64,000 nucleotides of DNA from Actinomycetes bacterium (GTDB lineage: Bacteria; Actinomycetota; Actinomycetes; Actinomycetales; Dermatophilaceae): assembly GCA_029778715.1 (NCBI GenBank), contig JAKOPT010000089.1, positions 62,001 through 126,000 of the forward strand, written 5' to 3'. This document shows positions 12,076-20,858 of this stretch, in pieces (positions within the stretch are counted from its first letter, which is position 1; every line of letters begins with the position of its first letter). Under the pieces are notes generated by a model, which ran no database searches, was not told where the DNA came from, and saw only the letters and a list, made by a program, of their open reading frames with translations. The position numbers and the translations under genes were made by a program.

Positions 12076-12452
12076 TCCTCGAGACCTCGGCGATCGTCGC
12101 TATCCTGCGCGACGAGCCCGAGGCGGCCGATTTCACGCAAGCCATTGAGGACGCAGACTCGGTATCGGTCTCAGCCGCGACGGTGGTCGAGGCCCACCTA
12201 GTGCTCGGCCATGCCCGACGAACCGATCTGGACGCCTTGCTGGCGAGATCCTTCGCCAGGGTTCACCCCGTCACCGCGGACCATGCCGAACACGCGCGCC
12301 GCGCGCACGACCGGTATGGCCGCGGTTCGGGATCACGGGCGCGACTCAACTTCGGCGATTGCTTCTCCTACGCCCTGGCCAAGGCCACCGGCGAGCCACT
12401 CCTCTTCAAGGGCGACGACTTCGGGCACACGGACATCACCCCGGCCCGCTGA
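12072..12452 (+). CDS. vapC: VapC-type PIN-domain ribonuclease toxin
   Basis: A 126-residue PIN-domain toxin, a Mg2+-dependent RNase that usually cuts tRNA or rRNA. It resembles the VapC30 group: VVEAHLVLGHARR, RLNFGDCFSYALAKATGEPLL and KGDDFGHTDI. Acidic residues are Glu4 (ETSAIVAIL), Glu40, Asp96 and Asp115/116. The first acidic position is normally Asp (DTSA); here it is Glu, a conservative change that may lower activity. It starts at GTG 12072 overlapping the antitoxin stop. Confidence 0.87.
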   Translation: MILETSAIVAILRDEPEAADFTQAIEDADSVSVSAATVVEAHLVLGHARRTDLDALLARSFARVHPVTADHAEHARRAHDRYGRGSGSRARLNFGDCFSYALAKATGEPLLFKGDDFGHTDITPAR

Positions 12453-12576
12453 ACCGGTACCGCGACCGGGTCCACCCCCCTCGGACGTGACCGAACGGAC
12501 CTAGCCAAGCGCGCGGCATACCGGTTGGATGGGGGCGAGGACATCACACCCACGCCCGCCCCACGGAGGCTCCCCC

Positions 12577-14073
12577 ATGACCAACCTGGCGACCCTGCTC
12601 ACCAACGCCTCGGCGACCGCCGGGGACCATGCCGCAATCCGGATCAGCGGGCAGGCCCTGACCTACCGGCAACTCCACGGCCTGGCCGCTCAAGTGGCCG
12701 GTTCACTGCGCGCGGCCGGCGTCGAACCCGGCGACCGGGTGGCGCTCATCCTGCCCAACGTGCCCGCCTACCCGGTGACCTTCTGGGGTGCGCTGCTGGC
12801 CGGGGCGACGGTCGTCCCGATGAACCCGCTGCTCAAGCGCGGCGAGATCGAGTATTTCTTCGGCGACAGCGGCGCCAAGGTTGCCTTCGTCTGGCCCGAC
12901 TTCGTCGGCGAAGCCCAGGCGGGCGCGGCGTCCACCGGCACCCAGGTCATCCCCTGCACCCCCCTCGGCCCGGTCGAGGGTGCGCTGCCGAGCGGCACCC
13001 CCCTCGCCGAACCCACTCCGCGCGAGGACCAGGACACCGCCGTCATCCTCTACACCAGCGGCACGACCGGCCGGCCCAAGGGCGCCGAACTCACCAACGC
13101 CAACCTGCGCCTCAACGCGCAGCGCTCCAGTTCGGCGATCCTCGAGATCCACCCCGAGGACGTCTTGCTCGGGGCGCTCCCCCTCTTCCACGTCTTCGGC
13201 CTCACCGTCGGGCTGCTCGCGGCCACGAACGTCGGTGCCTCGCTGGCGATCATTCCCCGCTTCGATCCCGCGGTGGCCATCGAGACGATCAACACCGAGA
13301 AGGTCTCGCTCTTCCTCGGGGTCCCGACGATGTATGCCGCGATCCTCCACCACCCCGACGCCGCCACCATGGACTCCTCGTCGCTGCGCGCCTGCGCCAG
13401 TGGCGGATCCGCGATGCCGCTGGAGGTCATGCGGGCCTTCGAGGAGAAGTTCGGCTGCATCATCATGGAGGGCTACGGGCTGTCCGAGACGAGCCCGGTC
13501 GCGAGTTTCAACCTGCCCGACCGGCCGCGCAAACCCGGCACCATCGGTGTGTCGATCCCCGGCTGCGAGATGCGCTGCGTCGACCTCGAGGGCAACGAGG
13601 TGCCCGTCGGTGAGGTCGGCGAAATCGCCATCCGTGGCGACAACGTCATGAAGGGCTACTGGCGCAAGCCGGAGGCGACCGCCGAGGCCATCCCGGACGG
13701 CTGGTTCCGCACCGGTGACCTCGCGACCATGGACGACGAGGGCTACTTCACCATCGTCGACCGCAAGAAGGACCTCATCCTGCGCGGTGGCATGAACGTC
13801 TATCCGCGCGAGGTCGAGGAACTCCTCTACACCCACCCCGACGTGCTCGAAGCCGCCGTCGTCGGCATTCCCGACGAGTTGCTCGGCGAGCAGATCGGGG
13901 CCGCGGTCGCGCTGCGCCCCGGCTCGACCACCACCCCGGAGGACCTCATCGAATGGTCCAAGGAGCGGATCGCCGCCTACAAGTACCCCCGGTCGGTGTG
14001 GATCGTCAACGAGTTGCCGAAGGGCCCGACGGGGAAGATCCTGCGCCGCGAGGTCCACGCCCCGAGCGATTGA
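12577..14073 (+). CDS. long-chain fatty-acid--CoA ligase (ANL superfamily)
   Basis: A 498-residue acyl-CoA synthetase that adenylates a carboxylic acid and transfers it to CoA. Motifs in order: the phosphate-binding loop YTSGTTGRPKGAE near residue 170, GYGLSETSP, the hinge YFTIVDRKKDLILRGGMNVYPREVEE, and the C-terminal lysine motif LPKGPTGKILRRE. The ATG at 12577 has CGGAGG 8 bases upstream. The length fits medium/long-chain FadD proteins. Its 3' end overlaps the convergent EamA gene by 68 bp. The exact acyl chain is not predictable. Confidence 0.9.
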   Translation: MTNLATLLTNASATAGDHAAIRISGQALTYRQLHGLAAQVAGSLRAAGVEPGDRVALILPNVPAYPVTFWGALLAGATVVPMNPLLKRGEIEYFFGDSGAKVAFVWPDFVGEAQAGAASTGTQVIPCTPLGPVEGALPSGTPLAEPTPREDQDTAVILYTSGTTGRPKGAELTNANLRLNAQRSSSAILEIHPEDVLLGALPLFHVFGLTVGLLAATNVGASLAIIPRFDPAVAIETINTEKVSLFLGVPTMYAAILHHPDAATMDSSSLRACASGGSAMPLEVMRAFEEKFGCIIMEGYGLSETSPVASFNLPDRPRKPGTIGVSIPGCEMRCVDLEGNEVPVGEVGEIAIRGDNVMKGYWRKPEATAEAIPDGWFRTGDLATMDDEGYFTIVDRKKDLILRGGMNVYPREVEELLYTHPDVLEAAVVGIPDELLGEQIGAAVALRPGSTTTPEDLIEWSKERIAAYKYPRSVWIVNELPKGPTGKILRREVHAPSD

Positions 14074-15010
14074 TGACGACGGCGCAACTGAGCACGATCG
14101 CAAAACCGGCCAGTTGCGCCACGCCGAGGCGTTCGCCGAGGACGAGCACGCCGAGGAGGACGGACACGACGGGGATCAGGTAGGTCACCGTCGTGCTCAC
14201 CACCGCGCCCACGGCCCGGGCCACGTCGTATTGGAGCATGTAGGCCAGTCCGGTGCCCACGAACCCGAGGATCGCCACGCAGGTGAGCGCCAGCCAGATC
14301 GGGTATGCCGCGTGCCGCCCGTCGCCGACCGCGGTCCCGGCGTGCGTGGCGAGCGAGAACGGTGTCGCCACGGTGTCGCGGTGCAGCCCCCACCAGGTGA
14401 GCCATCCGGGCAGGGCCAAGACGGCACCACAGAGCAGCAGGGCGGTCGGTTGGGACAGGCCGCCGAGGTCGGCGTCGGCGAGGAAGCGCCGGTTCCAGGT
14501 CCACCCCACGCCGTAGCAGGCACCGGAGAGCACGACGATGAGGAAGCCCAGCGGGTCGGGGCGGCCGCCGGCGTTCCATGGTTCGGCGATGACGATGACC
14601 CCGAGGAAGCCGAGGCCGACGGCGGCGAGGGCGGCGGGCCGGAGCCGTTGCGCGGGCAGCAGCACCAGCGCGGCGAGGACCGCGCTGATCGGGGTGGTCG
14701 CGTTGCCGATGCCCGCGAGCGCCGACGCCACCCGGGTTTCGCCGATGACGAACCCGGTGAAGGGCAGCACGGTCAGCCACAGGCTGCAGAAGGCGAGGTG
14801 CGCCCAGACTCGCCGGTCGCGGGGCAGCCGGGTCCCGGTGAGGCGCGCGAGCAGGGCGAGGATCACGGCGCCACTGAAGATCCGGAAGGTCGCGATCTGG
14901 ATCGGGTCGAGCGCGGAGAGCCCGACCTTCATGAAGAGGAAACTGCTCCCCCAGATGAGCGCGAGCAGGACGAACTTGACCTGCCAGGGCAGGCGGGGCG
15001 TGTGCGTCAT
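14006..15010 (-). CDS. EamA/DMT-family transporter
   Basis: A 334-residue membrane protein with about ten predicted helices in two EamA repeats, starting WQVKFVLLALIWGSSFLFMKVGL, the usual EamA opening. Such proteins export small metabolites; the substrate here is unknown. The ATG at 15010 overlaps the stop of the MetE-like gene (ATGA), so the two are coupled. The last ~22 residues (SGRGPRGAGSSPSGPS) are disordered and encoded antisense to the 3' end of the acyl-CoA synthetase. Confidence 0.85.
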   Translation of the reverse strand: MTHTPRLPWQVKFVLLALIWGSSFLFMKVGLSALDPIQIATFRIFSGAVILALLARLTGTRLPRDRRVWAHLAFCSLWLTVLPFTGFVIGETRVASALAGIGNATTPISAVLAALVLLPAQRLRPAALAAVGLGFLGVIVIAEPWNAGGRPDPLGFLIVVLSGACYGVGWTWNRRFLADADLGGLSQPTALLLCGAVLALPGWLTWWGLHRDTVATPFSLATHAGTAVGDGRHAAYPIWLALTCVAILGFVGTGLAYMLQYDVARAVGAVVSTTVTYLIPVVSVLLGVLVLGERLGVAQLAGFAIVLSCAVVINRSGRGPRGAGSSPSGPSATR

Positions 15011-16035
15011 CGCTCCTGACTCTCGGCGAGTTCGCGGGCGACGTCGAGGGCGATGCGGTGCGCGGTGATGGCCTCGCTCGCGGCGAGCCCGGCCAGCCCG
15101 CAGGTCGGGGTCACGGTCACTTCGGCCAGCCACTCCGGTCCCAGCCCGGCGCGTTCGAGGGCCCGGCGGATGCCGTCCGCCACCGCCTGGACCCGCAGCG
15201 CGCCCGCCGCGCCGAGAGCGGTCGGCAGGCACCCGGCATACAGGGCGATGCCGGCTTCGAGGGTGAGGGCCACCGATTCCCAGCGGGCCGGGGAGGCGTC
15301 GGTGACGTCGATCGAGACCGCGCCGGGGGCGAGGGCACGCAGCAACGGGAGGGGGGCGCGGGGGTGGCAGCAGTGGATCACCGTCGGGCCGCTGGTCGCG
15401 GCGAGGACCTCGCGCAACCCGGCGGCAACGACCTGGCGGTCGACGGCGCGGACCTTGCCGAAGCCGGACGCGGTGGGCAGCGTGCCTTCGAGGACGGCGG
15501 GCAGCGAGGGTTCGTCGAGTTGGAGGGTGATGTCGGCGCCGGGGACGAGGCGGCGGAGATCGGCGAGGTGGCGGCGGATGCCTTCGGCGAGGGATTGGAC
15601 GATCTCACGGGCGGCGCCGTCGTCGGTGACGGCGCGTTCGCCCCGGTGGAGTTCGACCGAGGCGGCCAAGGTCCACGGGCCGGCGACCTGGGCCTTGAGC
15701 GGGCCGGCATACCCGTCGTAGGCCGCGGCGAGTTCGTCGAGGTCCTCGGTCCAGAAGGAGGCGGTGCGGCGGGCGTCCCGCCCAGGGCGGTCGGTGAAGC
15801 GCCAGCCGCTCGGTTGAAGGTCGACGGGCAGTTCGACGAGGAGGCCGGCGGCGCGCCCGATGAGGTCCGCGCCGGGACCGCGGGCGGGGGTTTCGGGCAC
15901 GTAGGGCAGCCCGAGGGCGTCGGCGTCGAGCATGAGGTCGCGCACGGTGACGATCGCCTCGCGCGCACTCGTGCCGGGAAAGGAGCCAAGGCCGGTCGCG
16001 CGTGTCACCGGGTCATTGTGTCCGATGTCGTCCAT
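15007..16035 (-). CDS. MetE C-terminal-like / UROD-like methionine synthase family protein
   Basis: A 342-residue TIM-barrel protein of the cobalamin-independent methionine synthase C-terminal family found in actinobacteria. It carries ATGLGSFPGTSAREAI, ITLQLDEPSLPAVL, VIHCCHPRAPL (zinc-type HCxxC-like block) and VTVTPTCGLAGLA (second Cys). It is half the size of true MetE and lacks the N-terminal barrel, so methyl donor and acceptor are uncertain. A GGAGGTGAGG ribosome site precedes the ATG. The upstream region holds three tandem palindromes. Coupled to the EamA transporter, which may export or import a related sulfur compound. Confidence 0.8.
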   Translation of the reverse strand: MDDIGHNDPVTRATGLGSFPGTSAREAIVTVRDLMLDADALGLPYVPETPARGPGADLIGRAAGLLVELPVDLQPSGWRFTDRPGRDARRTASFWTEDLDELAAAYDGYAGPLKAQVAGPWTLAASVELHRGERAVTDDGAAREIVQSLAEGIRRHLADLRRLVPGADITLQLDEPSLPAVLEGTLPTASGFGKVRAVDRQVVAAGLREVLAATSGPTVIHCCHPRAPLPLLRALAPGAVSIDVTDASPARWESVALTLEAGIALYAGCLPTALGAAGALRVQAVADGIRRALERAGLGPEWLAEVTVTPTCGLAGLAASEAITAHRIALDVARELAESQER

Positions 16036-16111
16036 GCCTCACCTCCACCGCCACCATCGCGAACAACGGGCCAGCCGCCGATCAGCCTGCCGCCCGTCCG
16101 CCCGGCCGCCC

Positions 16112-16291
16112 GTTCACAATCGACCAATAGGTGGATTGTTTACACCGAGGTCGTCAGGGACGTTGACGGCCGGTACAGCCATCCGTTCACAACCCACCAA
16201 TTGGTCGATTGTTTACACCGAGGTCGTCAGGGACGTTGACGGCCGGTACAGCCATCCGTTCACAACCCACCAATAGGTCGATTGTTTACAC
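16112..16291. repeat. three tandem ~34-bp imperfect palindromes, 73-bp period
   Basis: Copies at 16112-16145, 16185-16218 and 16258-16291. Each runs GTTCACAA, three to four variable bases, ACC, a 4-bp centre (AATA or AATT), GGT, then TTGTTTACAC. The first two are followed by an identical 39-bp filler, so the period is exactly 73 bp. The array fills the 250-bp gap upstream of the MetE-like gene. The last copy supplies the stop codon (TAA at 16286-16288, minus strand) of the PNPOx-like gene. The same palindrome family recurs at 20671-20842. Confidence 0.85.
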
Positions 16292-16960
16292 CGGGCCGGG
16301 CCCGGCGTCGCTCAGAGCCGGCGCTGGGTATGCCGCGACGAGGGCGTTCACGGAGGCCGGCACCGGGCCGAGTGCCCACGGCGCGGGCTGCGGGGATCCC
16401 GCGGTCACGGCCAGGGGCACCACCCCGCACCAGGCGGCGTGCTCTTCGTCGGGCTCACCGGGTGGGCCCACGCGCTCCTTGTAGAGCCACGACCCGTCCT
16501 CGATCGGCAGGGCGAGAGTGAGGGTGGCAGCGAGTTCCTTGGGTAGGGAGGCCCGCACCTCGTGGGTGCGCCCGGGCAGGATGCGGTTGGAGAGCAGGTC
16601 CAAAGCCCGGGACGCCTCGTCGGAGGCCAGGACGGCGAAGGTGCCCCGCAGGACCGCGCTGCGGTAGTTGGCCGACGATTCGAAGGTCGACTCGGCGACG
16701 ACGATGCCGTCGATGGCCGTCACGGAGAAGGCCGCGGGCGCGCCCTGCGCGAGTTGCCGCATTGCCCCGGCCCCCGTCGAGCCGTGAATGAGCACCCGGT
16801 CGCCGTCGCGAGCGAACAGCACCGGCACGACCCACGGCATACCCTCATCGACGGTGGCCACGGTGGCGACCAATGCCTCGTCGAGCAGCGCATCGAGACG
16901 GGCTCGGTCGCTGCCGGAACCGCGCTCGGGTTTGCGGGTGAGGCGGGTGCGGTCGGCCAT
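16286..16960 (-). CDS. pyridoxamine 5'-phosphate oxidase-like FMN-binding protein
   Basis: A 224-residue FMN-binding split-barrel protein (PNPOx-like). Seen: LVATVATVDEGMPWVVPVLFARDGDRVLIHGSTGAGAM, then ESSANYRSAVLRGTF, the core layout of this superfamily. In such proteins flavin reduces a nitro, heme or F420-linked substrate; the particular reaction is unknown. The last ~30 residues (PAPWALGPVPASV to the end) are Ala/Pro-rich and the stop codon lies inside a tandem repeat, so the C-terminus may have been altered by repeat insertion. Confidence 0.8.
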   Translation of the reverse strand: MADRTRLTRKPERGSGSDRARLDALLDEALVATVATVDEGMPWVVPVLFARDGDRVLIHGSTGAGAMRQLAQGAPAAFSVTAIDGIVVAESTFESSANYRSAVLRGTFAVLASDEASRALDLLSNRILPGRTHEVRASLPKELAATLTLALPIEDGSWLYKERVGPPGEPDEEHAAWCGVVPLAVTAGSPQPAPWALGPVPASVNALVAAYPAPALSDAGPGPV

Positions 16961-17035
16961 GCCCGCCAGTCAAGCAGAACTGCTCGACGGCGCGCGGTCG
17001 TGCCCGGATGCCGCGAACGTCATCGCTCGGCGGGC

Positions 17036-18223
17036 CTACTCCTCGAGGCTGGTCGATGGGGTCGGTGCGGCGTCCGGGGCCAGGGCCACCGCGGGCCCTG
17101 GGCCAAGGAGACGAGCCAGCCGCCGATGTAGGAAAGCGATCGCCCCGACGAAGGGCACGGTTGCGCACCACGTCGCCAGCACCGGGTTGAGCCACTCGAA
17201 ACGCGGGGTGAGCACGGCCACCACGACGGTGAGGACGGCGGCCCCGGTCAACCCCTCGGCGGCCACTTGGCCGGCGGAACCCGAGCCCACGAGGGCCAAC
17301 CCGGCCAGCGACAGGATGACGAGGACGAACGGGATGAGCAGCAGCCAGGCCACTCCGCCGTGGAGGAGCGCGTGGGAATCGGCGAGCAGTTTGGCGAAGC
17401 CCACGGAGAGGAACACCAGGCCCAGGTGGAGCGGCACGTGGAGGGTGGCCCACATGACCCGGCGGCGCCCGCTCCCACCGGCGTCGCCGCGCACGATCAC
17501 CCCGAAATAGCCCCACCACACGGTCGTGATGACGACGAGGATCAGGACGAGGGCGGCGATCCGGAACTTGTTGAGCCCGTTGGCGTCATCGGCCAGCCCG
17601 ACCTTGACGAAGGACTCACCGAGCACGATCATCGTCAGTTCGCCGAACCGGTGGGTGAACGTGTGGGCCGACTCGTCGCCGTCGCGCAGGAAGCGGATGG
17701 CGACCCGGATGACCAGGATGATCGCGAGCGGCCAGGCGACAAGGAAGCCGAAGGCGGGCAGCGCCCATTCGCTGGCGAACAGTCCCGCGGCCAGGACCAA
17801 GAGCAGGATTTCGACCCGGCCGCTCGCCGAGCCTTCACCGCGCGACTCCACCGCGACGAGGGCGGCCACTGAGAGCATCCCGCCCCCGAGCAGCACCCCG
17901 ATGAGTTCGACCGTCTGGGCCACCTGACCACCGGCGCTTACCGCGGCGCTGAGGACGAATCCCATCTGGACCGCCACCAGCCACACCCGGCGCGGCCCCA
18001 CCGGCATCCGGTTCATCACCAGCGAGGTGACCAGCCACATCGACCACAGCATCGAGAAGACCAGGGCGATCCAGATGGCGTTGAGCACGGTGTACTCGAA
18101 CGAGAACGAACTGGAGAGCACCAGGATGGCCGCGACATAGGCCAGGTCGTAGAAGAGGTTGTGCCACATGGGCTCGGGCCACACGCGGGCCACGGCTTGC
18201 TCCGAGGTCGTGCTAGTCGCCAC
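17036..18223 (-). CDS. low temperature requirement protein A family membrane protein
   Basis: A 395-residue integral membrane protein with about ten helices, matching the LtrA family (PF06772-like): the N-terminal PMWHNLFYDLAYVAAILVLSSSF, then HTFTHRFGELTMIVLGESFVK in the middle, which is the family hallmark. LtrA was named from Listeria growth in the cold; the biochemical role is unknown. The start is GTG 18223 with GAGGA 4 bases upstream and a TAGGGT hexamer 8 bases upstream. Confidence 0.85.
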   Translation of the reverse strand: MATSTTSEQAVARVWPEPMWHNLFYDLAYVAAILVLSSSFSFEYTVLNAIWIALVFSMLWSMWLVTSLVMNRMPVGPRRVWLVAVQMGFVLSAAVSAGGQVAQTVELIGVLLGGGMLSVAALVAVESRGEGSASGRVEILLLVLAAGLFASEWALPAFGFLVAWPLAIILVIRVAIRFLRDGDESAHTFTHRFGELTMIVLGESFVKVGLADDANGLNKFRIAALVLILVVITTVWWGYFGVIVRGDAGGSGRRRVMWATLHVPLHLGLVFLSVGFAKLLADSHALLHGGVAWLLLIPFVLVILSLAGLALVGSGSAGQVAAEGLTGAAVLTVVVAVLTPRFEWLNPVLATWCATVPFVGAIAFLHRRLARLLGPGPAVALAPDAAPTPSTSLEE

Positions 18224-18275
18224 GGATCCTCACCCTAGTCGCCACCGGCGACCCGACTCGGGGGACCACGCCACC

Positions 18276-19352
18276 TCAATATTCCTGCGTGATCGTCGCC
18301 GACCCGACGACGCGGGTCCCGTCGTAGAGCACCACCGCCTGACCCGGCGCTACTCCCCGCACCCGCTGGGCCAGCCGGACCCGCACCCGCCCGTCAGCGA
18401 GCACCAAGGCCGTCGCCGGCACCTCCTCGCCGTGGGCCCGGACCTGCGCACCGACCTCCAACTCCCCGGCCGGCACCGCCCCGCACCAGCGGGCGTCGAC
18501 ACCGACGATGTCCTCGATCCCGAGCAGATCGGCGGTGCCGATGACGACCCGATGCGCCCGAGCGTCGATCCCCACGACATAGCGAGGCCGCCCGTCCAGG
18601 CTCCCCCGGTCCAGCCCGAGACCGCGTCGCTGGCCAATGGTGAACCCATAGGTGCCCGTATGCCGCCCGAGCACCTCCCCGTCCGTGCTCACCACCTCGC
18701 CGGGGCGCTCCCCGAGGGCTCGGGTGAGGAACCCGCGGGTGTCGCCGTCCGGGATGAAGCAGATGTCGTGGCTGTCGGGCTTCTTGGCCACCGCGAAACC
18801 GCGGGCAGCCGCCTCGGCCCGCACCTCGTCCTTGGTCAAATCACCCAGCGGGAAGAAGGCATGCGCCAATTGGTCGGCATCGAGCACCCCGAGGACGTAA
18901 CTCTGGTCCTTGGCCGGGTCGACGCCCCGATGCAACTCCCGCTCCCCGCCGGGACCCTCGACGATGCGCGCGTAATGCCCGGTGGCCACCGCATCGAAGC
19001 CCAACGCCAGGGCCTTGTCGAGGAGAGCGGCGAACTTGATCTTCTCGTTGCAGCGTAGGCAAGGGTTGGGGGTGCGGCCCGCGGCATACTCGGCGACGAA
19101 ATCCTCCACGACATCGGTGGCGAACCGGTCGGCGAGATCCCAGACGTAGAAGGGGACGCCAAGCCGGTCGGCGACCCGGCGGGCATCGCCGGCGTCCTCG
19201 AGGGTGCAGCAGCCGCGGGCGGACTCGCGCAAGGTGGCCGCCGACCGCGACAAGGCCAAATGGACCCCGACGACCTCGTGGCCGGCGTCCAGCATCCGGG
19301 CCGCCGCGACCGCGGAGTCGACCCCGCCGCTCATCGCGGCGACGACCCGCAT
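18276..19352 (-). CDS. mnmA: tRNA-specific 2-thiouridylase
   Basis: MnmA uses persulfide sulfur and ATP to make 2-thiouridine at the wobble base of tRNA Lys/Glu/Gln. The 358-residue protein has the PP-loop SGGVDS at 8-13, catalytic Cys98 in NPCLRC, and the second catalytic Cys198 in [20 protein letters not shown] and GQRRGLG are also typical. The ATG at 19352 shares one base with the cysteine desulfurase stop (TGATG), so the sulfur donor and the thiolase are translated together. Confidence 0.95.
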   Translation of the reverse strand: MRVVAAMSGGVDSAVAAARMLDAGHEVVGVHLALSRSAATLRESARGCCTLEDAGDARRVADRLGVPFYVWDLADRFATDVVEDFVAEYAAGRTPNPCLRCNEKIKFAALLDKALALGFDAVATGHYARIVEGPGGERELHRGVDPAKDQSYVLGVLDADQLAHAFFPLGDLTKDEVRAEAAARGFAVAKKPDSHDICFIPDGDTRGFLTRALGERPGEVVSTDGEVLGRHTGTYGFTIGQRRGLGLDRGSLDGRPRYVVGIDARAHRVVIGTADLLGIEDIVGVDARWCGAVPAGELEVGAQVRAHGEEVPATALVLADGRVRVRLAQRVRGVAPGQAVVLYDGTRVVGSATITQEY

Positions 19353-20536
19353 CACGACCTCCGGGCCGCGCGGCGGGCGCGCTCGACGACACCGGGTAGG
19401 GCCGCCAAGAAGGCGTCGACATCGGCGTCCGTACTCGGGTGCCCCAGGCTCAACCGCAGTGCCCCACGCGCCTCCCGCTCGGAGTAGCCCATGGCGAGCA
19501 GCACGTGACTGGGCCGCGGCACCCCCGCCTGACAGGCCGACCCGGTGCTCACCTCGACCCCGGCGGCATCGAGCAGGTAGAGCAGCGAGTCGCCGTCGGT
19601 GCCGGGCACGAGCAGGTGGGCGTTGCCGGGCACGCGCTCCTCGACATCGCCGGGGCGCCAGCACCCACTCACCGTGATGCCCAGCCCTAGCCCCATGGCC
19701 CCCTCGACGAGCCGGTCGCGCAATGCGACGAGCCGCTTGGCCTCGACGTCACGCTCGGCGACGGCGAGGTCGAGGGCGACGGCGAAGGCGTGGACACCGG
19801 CCGCGTCGAGGGTGCCACTGCGCACCTGCCGTTCCTGGCCGCCGCCATGCGCCAGGGGCACGAGAGCGACCTGGCGGCCGGCGACAAGTGCCCCGACCCC
19901 GACCGGGCCGCCGAGTTTGTGGGCGGTGACCGTCATGAGATCCAGCCCGCTCGCGGCGAACTCCAGGGGCAGGTGCCCCACCGCCTGCACCGCGTCGGAG
20001 TGCATCGGTATGCCGTGCGCGTGCGCGATCTCCGCCAACTCGGCGATCGGCTGGACCGTGCCCACCTCGTTGTTCGCCCAGATGACGCTGACGAGCGACA
20101 CCTCCGAGCCCAGCTCGTCGAGCACCCTCGCCAGGTCGTCCGGGGCGACGTGGCCGCAGCGGTCGGGCTCGAGCCAGGAGACCTGCGCGGACCCGGTCTC
20201 GACGAGGTGCTCGACCGGGTCGAGGACGGCGTGGTGCTCGATGCCGCTGACGACGAGCCGGCGCCGCGCAGGGTCGGCACCGACGCGCGCCCAGTGCCCG
20301 CCCTTGATCGCGAGGTTGTCGGCCTCGGTGCCGCCGCTGGTGAAGATGATCTCCGAGGGGCGCGCTCCCAGGGCCGCGGCGATGCGTTCGCGCGACTCCT
20401 CCACGAGGGCCCGGGCCGCCCGCCCGGCCGTGTGCAGCGAACTCGGGTTGCCCACGCGAGCCAGCGCCGCGGCATACGCCTCGATCGCGACGGGTCGCAT
20501 CGGCGTGGTCGCCGCATGGTCGAGGTATGCCGTCAC
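19352..20536 (-). CDS. cysteine desulfurase (NifS/IscS family)
   Basis: A 394-residue PLP enzyme that takes sulfur from cysteine and holds it as a persulfide. The PLP lysine is Lys207 in TAHKLGGP, and the active-site Cys335 lies in [18 protein letters not shown] at the N-terminus and [10 protein letters not shown] near 70 are diagnostic. The start is GTG 20536, 6 bases after minus-strand TACACT, a leaderless layout. Directly upstream of mnmA with overlapping codons, so its main partner is probably MnmA rather than a separate Fe-S scaffold. The upstream region carries four tandem palindromes. Confidence 0.93.
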   Translation of the reverse strand: MTAYLDHAATTPMRPVAIEAYAAALARVGNPSSLHTAGRAARALVEESRERIAAALGARPSEIIFTSGGTEADNLAIKGGHWARVGADPARRRLVVSGIEHHAVLDPVEHLVETGSAQVSWLEPDRCGHVAPDDLARVLDELGSEVSLVSVIWANNEVGTVQPIAELAEIAHAHGIPMHSDAVQAVGHLPLEFAASGLDLMTVTAHKLGGPVGVGALVAGRQVALVPLAHGGGQERQVRSGTLDAAGVHAFAVALDLAVAERDVEAKRLVALRDRLVEGAMGLGLGITVSGCWRPGDVEERVPGNAHLLVPGTDGDSLLYLLDAAGVEVSTGSACQAGVPRPSHVLLAMGYSEREARGALRLSLGHPSTDADVDAFLAALPGVVERARRAARRS

Positions 20537-20542
20537 CGCGCC

Positions 20543-20548
20543 AGTGTA
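20543..20548 (-). promoter_or_regulatory. -10 hexamer for leaderless cysteine desulfurase-mnmA mRNA
   Basis: TACACT on the minus strand, 6 bases before the GTG start at 20536. No clear -35 box is seen. The palindrome array begins about 120 bp further upstream. Confidence 0.5.
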
Positions 20549-20670
20549 CGGAGCAGCACCAACACCCCATCCCGGTCCGCACCCCAGCGCCCCATCCCGG
20601 CCACTCTCCGACCCGGTTCCGCCCGATCCCGACCCGGCCCCTCCGTTTCTGCAGGAGCCGCCGTTCTGTC

Positions 20671-20842
20671 CATAACCCACCTATTGGTCAATTGTTGACG
20701 CGGACGCAGGTCGGTCAACAACCCACCTATTGGTCGATTGTTGACGCGGGGGCACGTCGGTCAACAACCCACCTATTGGTCGATTGTTGACGCGGGGGCA
20801 GGTCGGTCAACAACCCACCTATTGGTCGATTGTTGACGCGGG
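20671..20842. repeat. four tandem palindromes with exact 46-bp period
   Basis: Copies 2-4 contain a ~32-bp imperfect palindrome: GTCAACAA, variable bases, ACC, TATT centre, GGT, variable bases, TTGTTGAC (arms of 14 bp with two mismatches). The CCC of each copy falls at 20676, 20722, 20768 and 20814, a constant 46-bp step. The first copy is degraded on its left side. Fillers between palindromes are nearly identical, so this is not a CRISPR array. It occupies the 322-bp gap between the MFS gene end and the cysteine desulfurase promoter. Confidence 0.85.
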
Positions 20843-20858
20843 CGCACGTCTGGGCGGG

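Noticed and set aside
20671-20842. CRISPR-like array (regular 46-bp spacing)
   Set aside because: The spacers are nearly identical to each other, the repeat is a palindrome in a promoter gap, and no cas genes are nearby.
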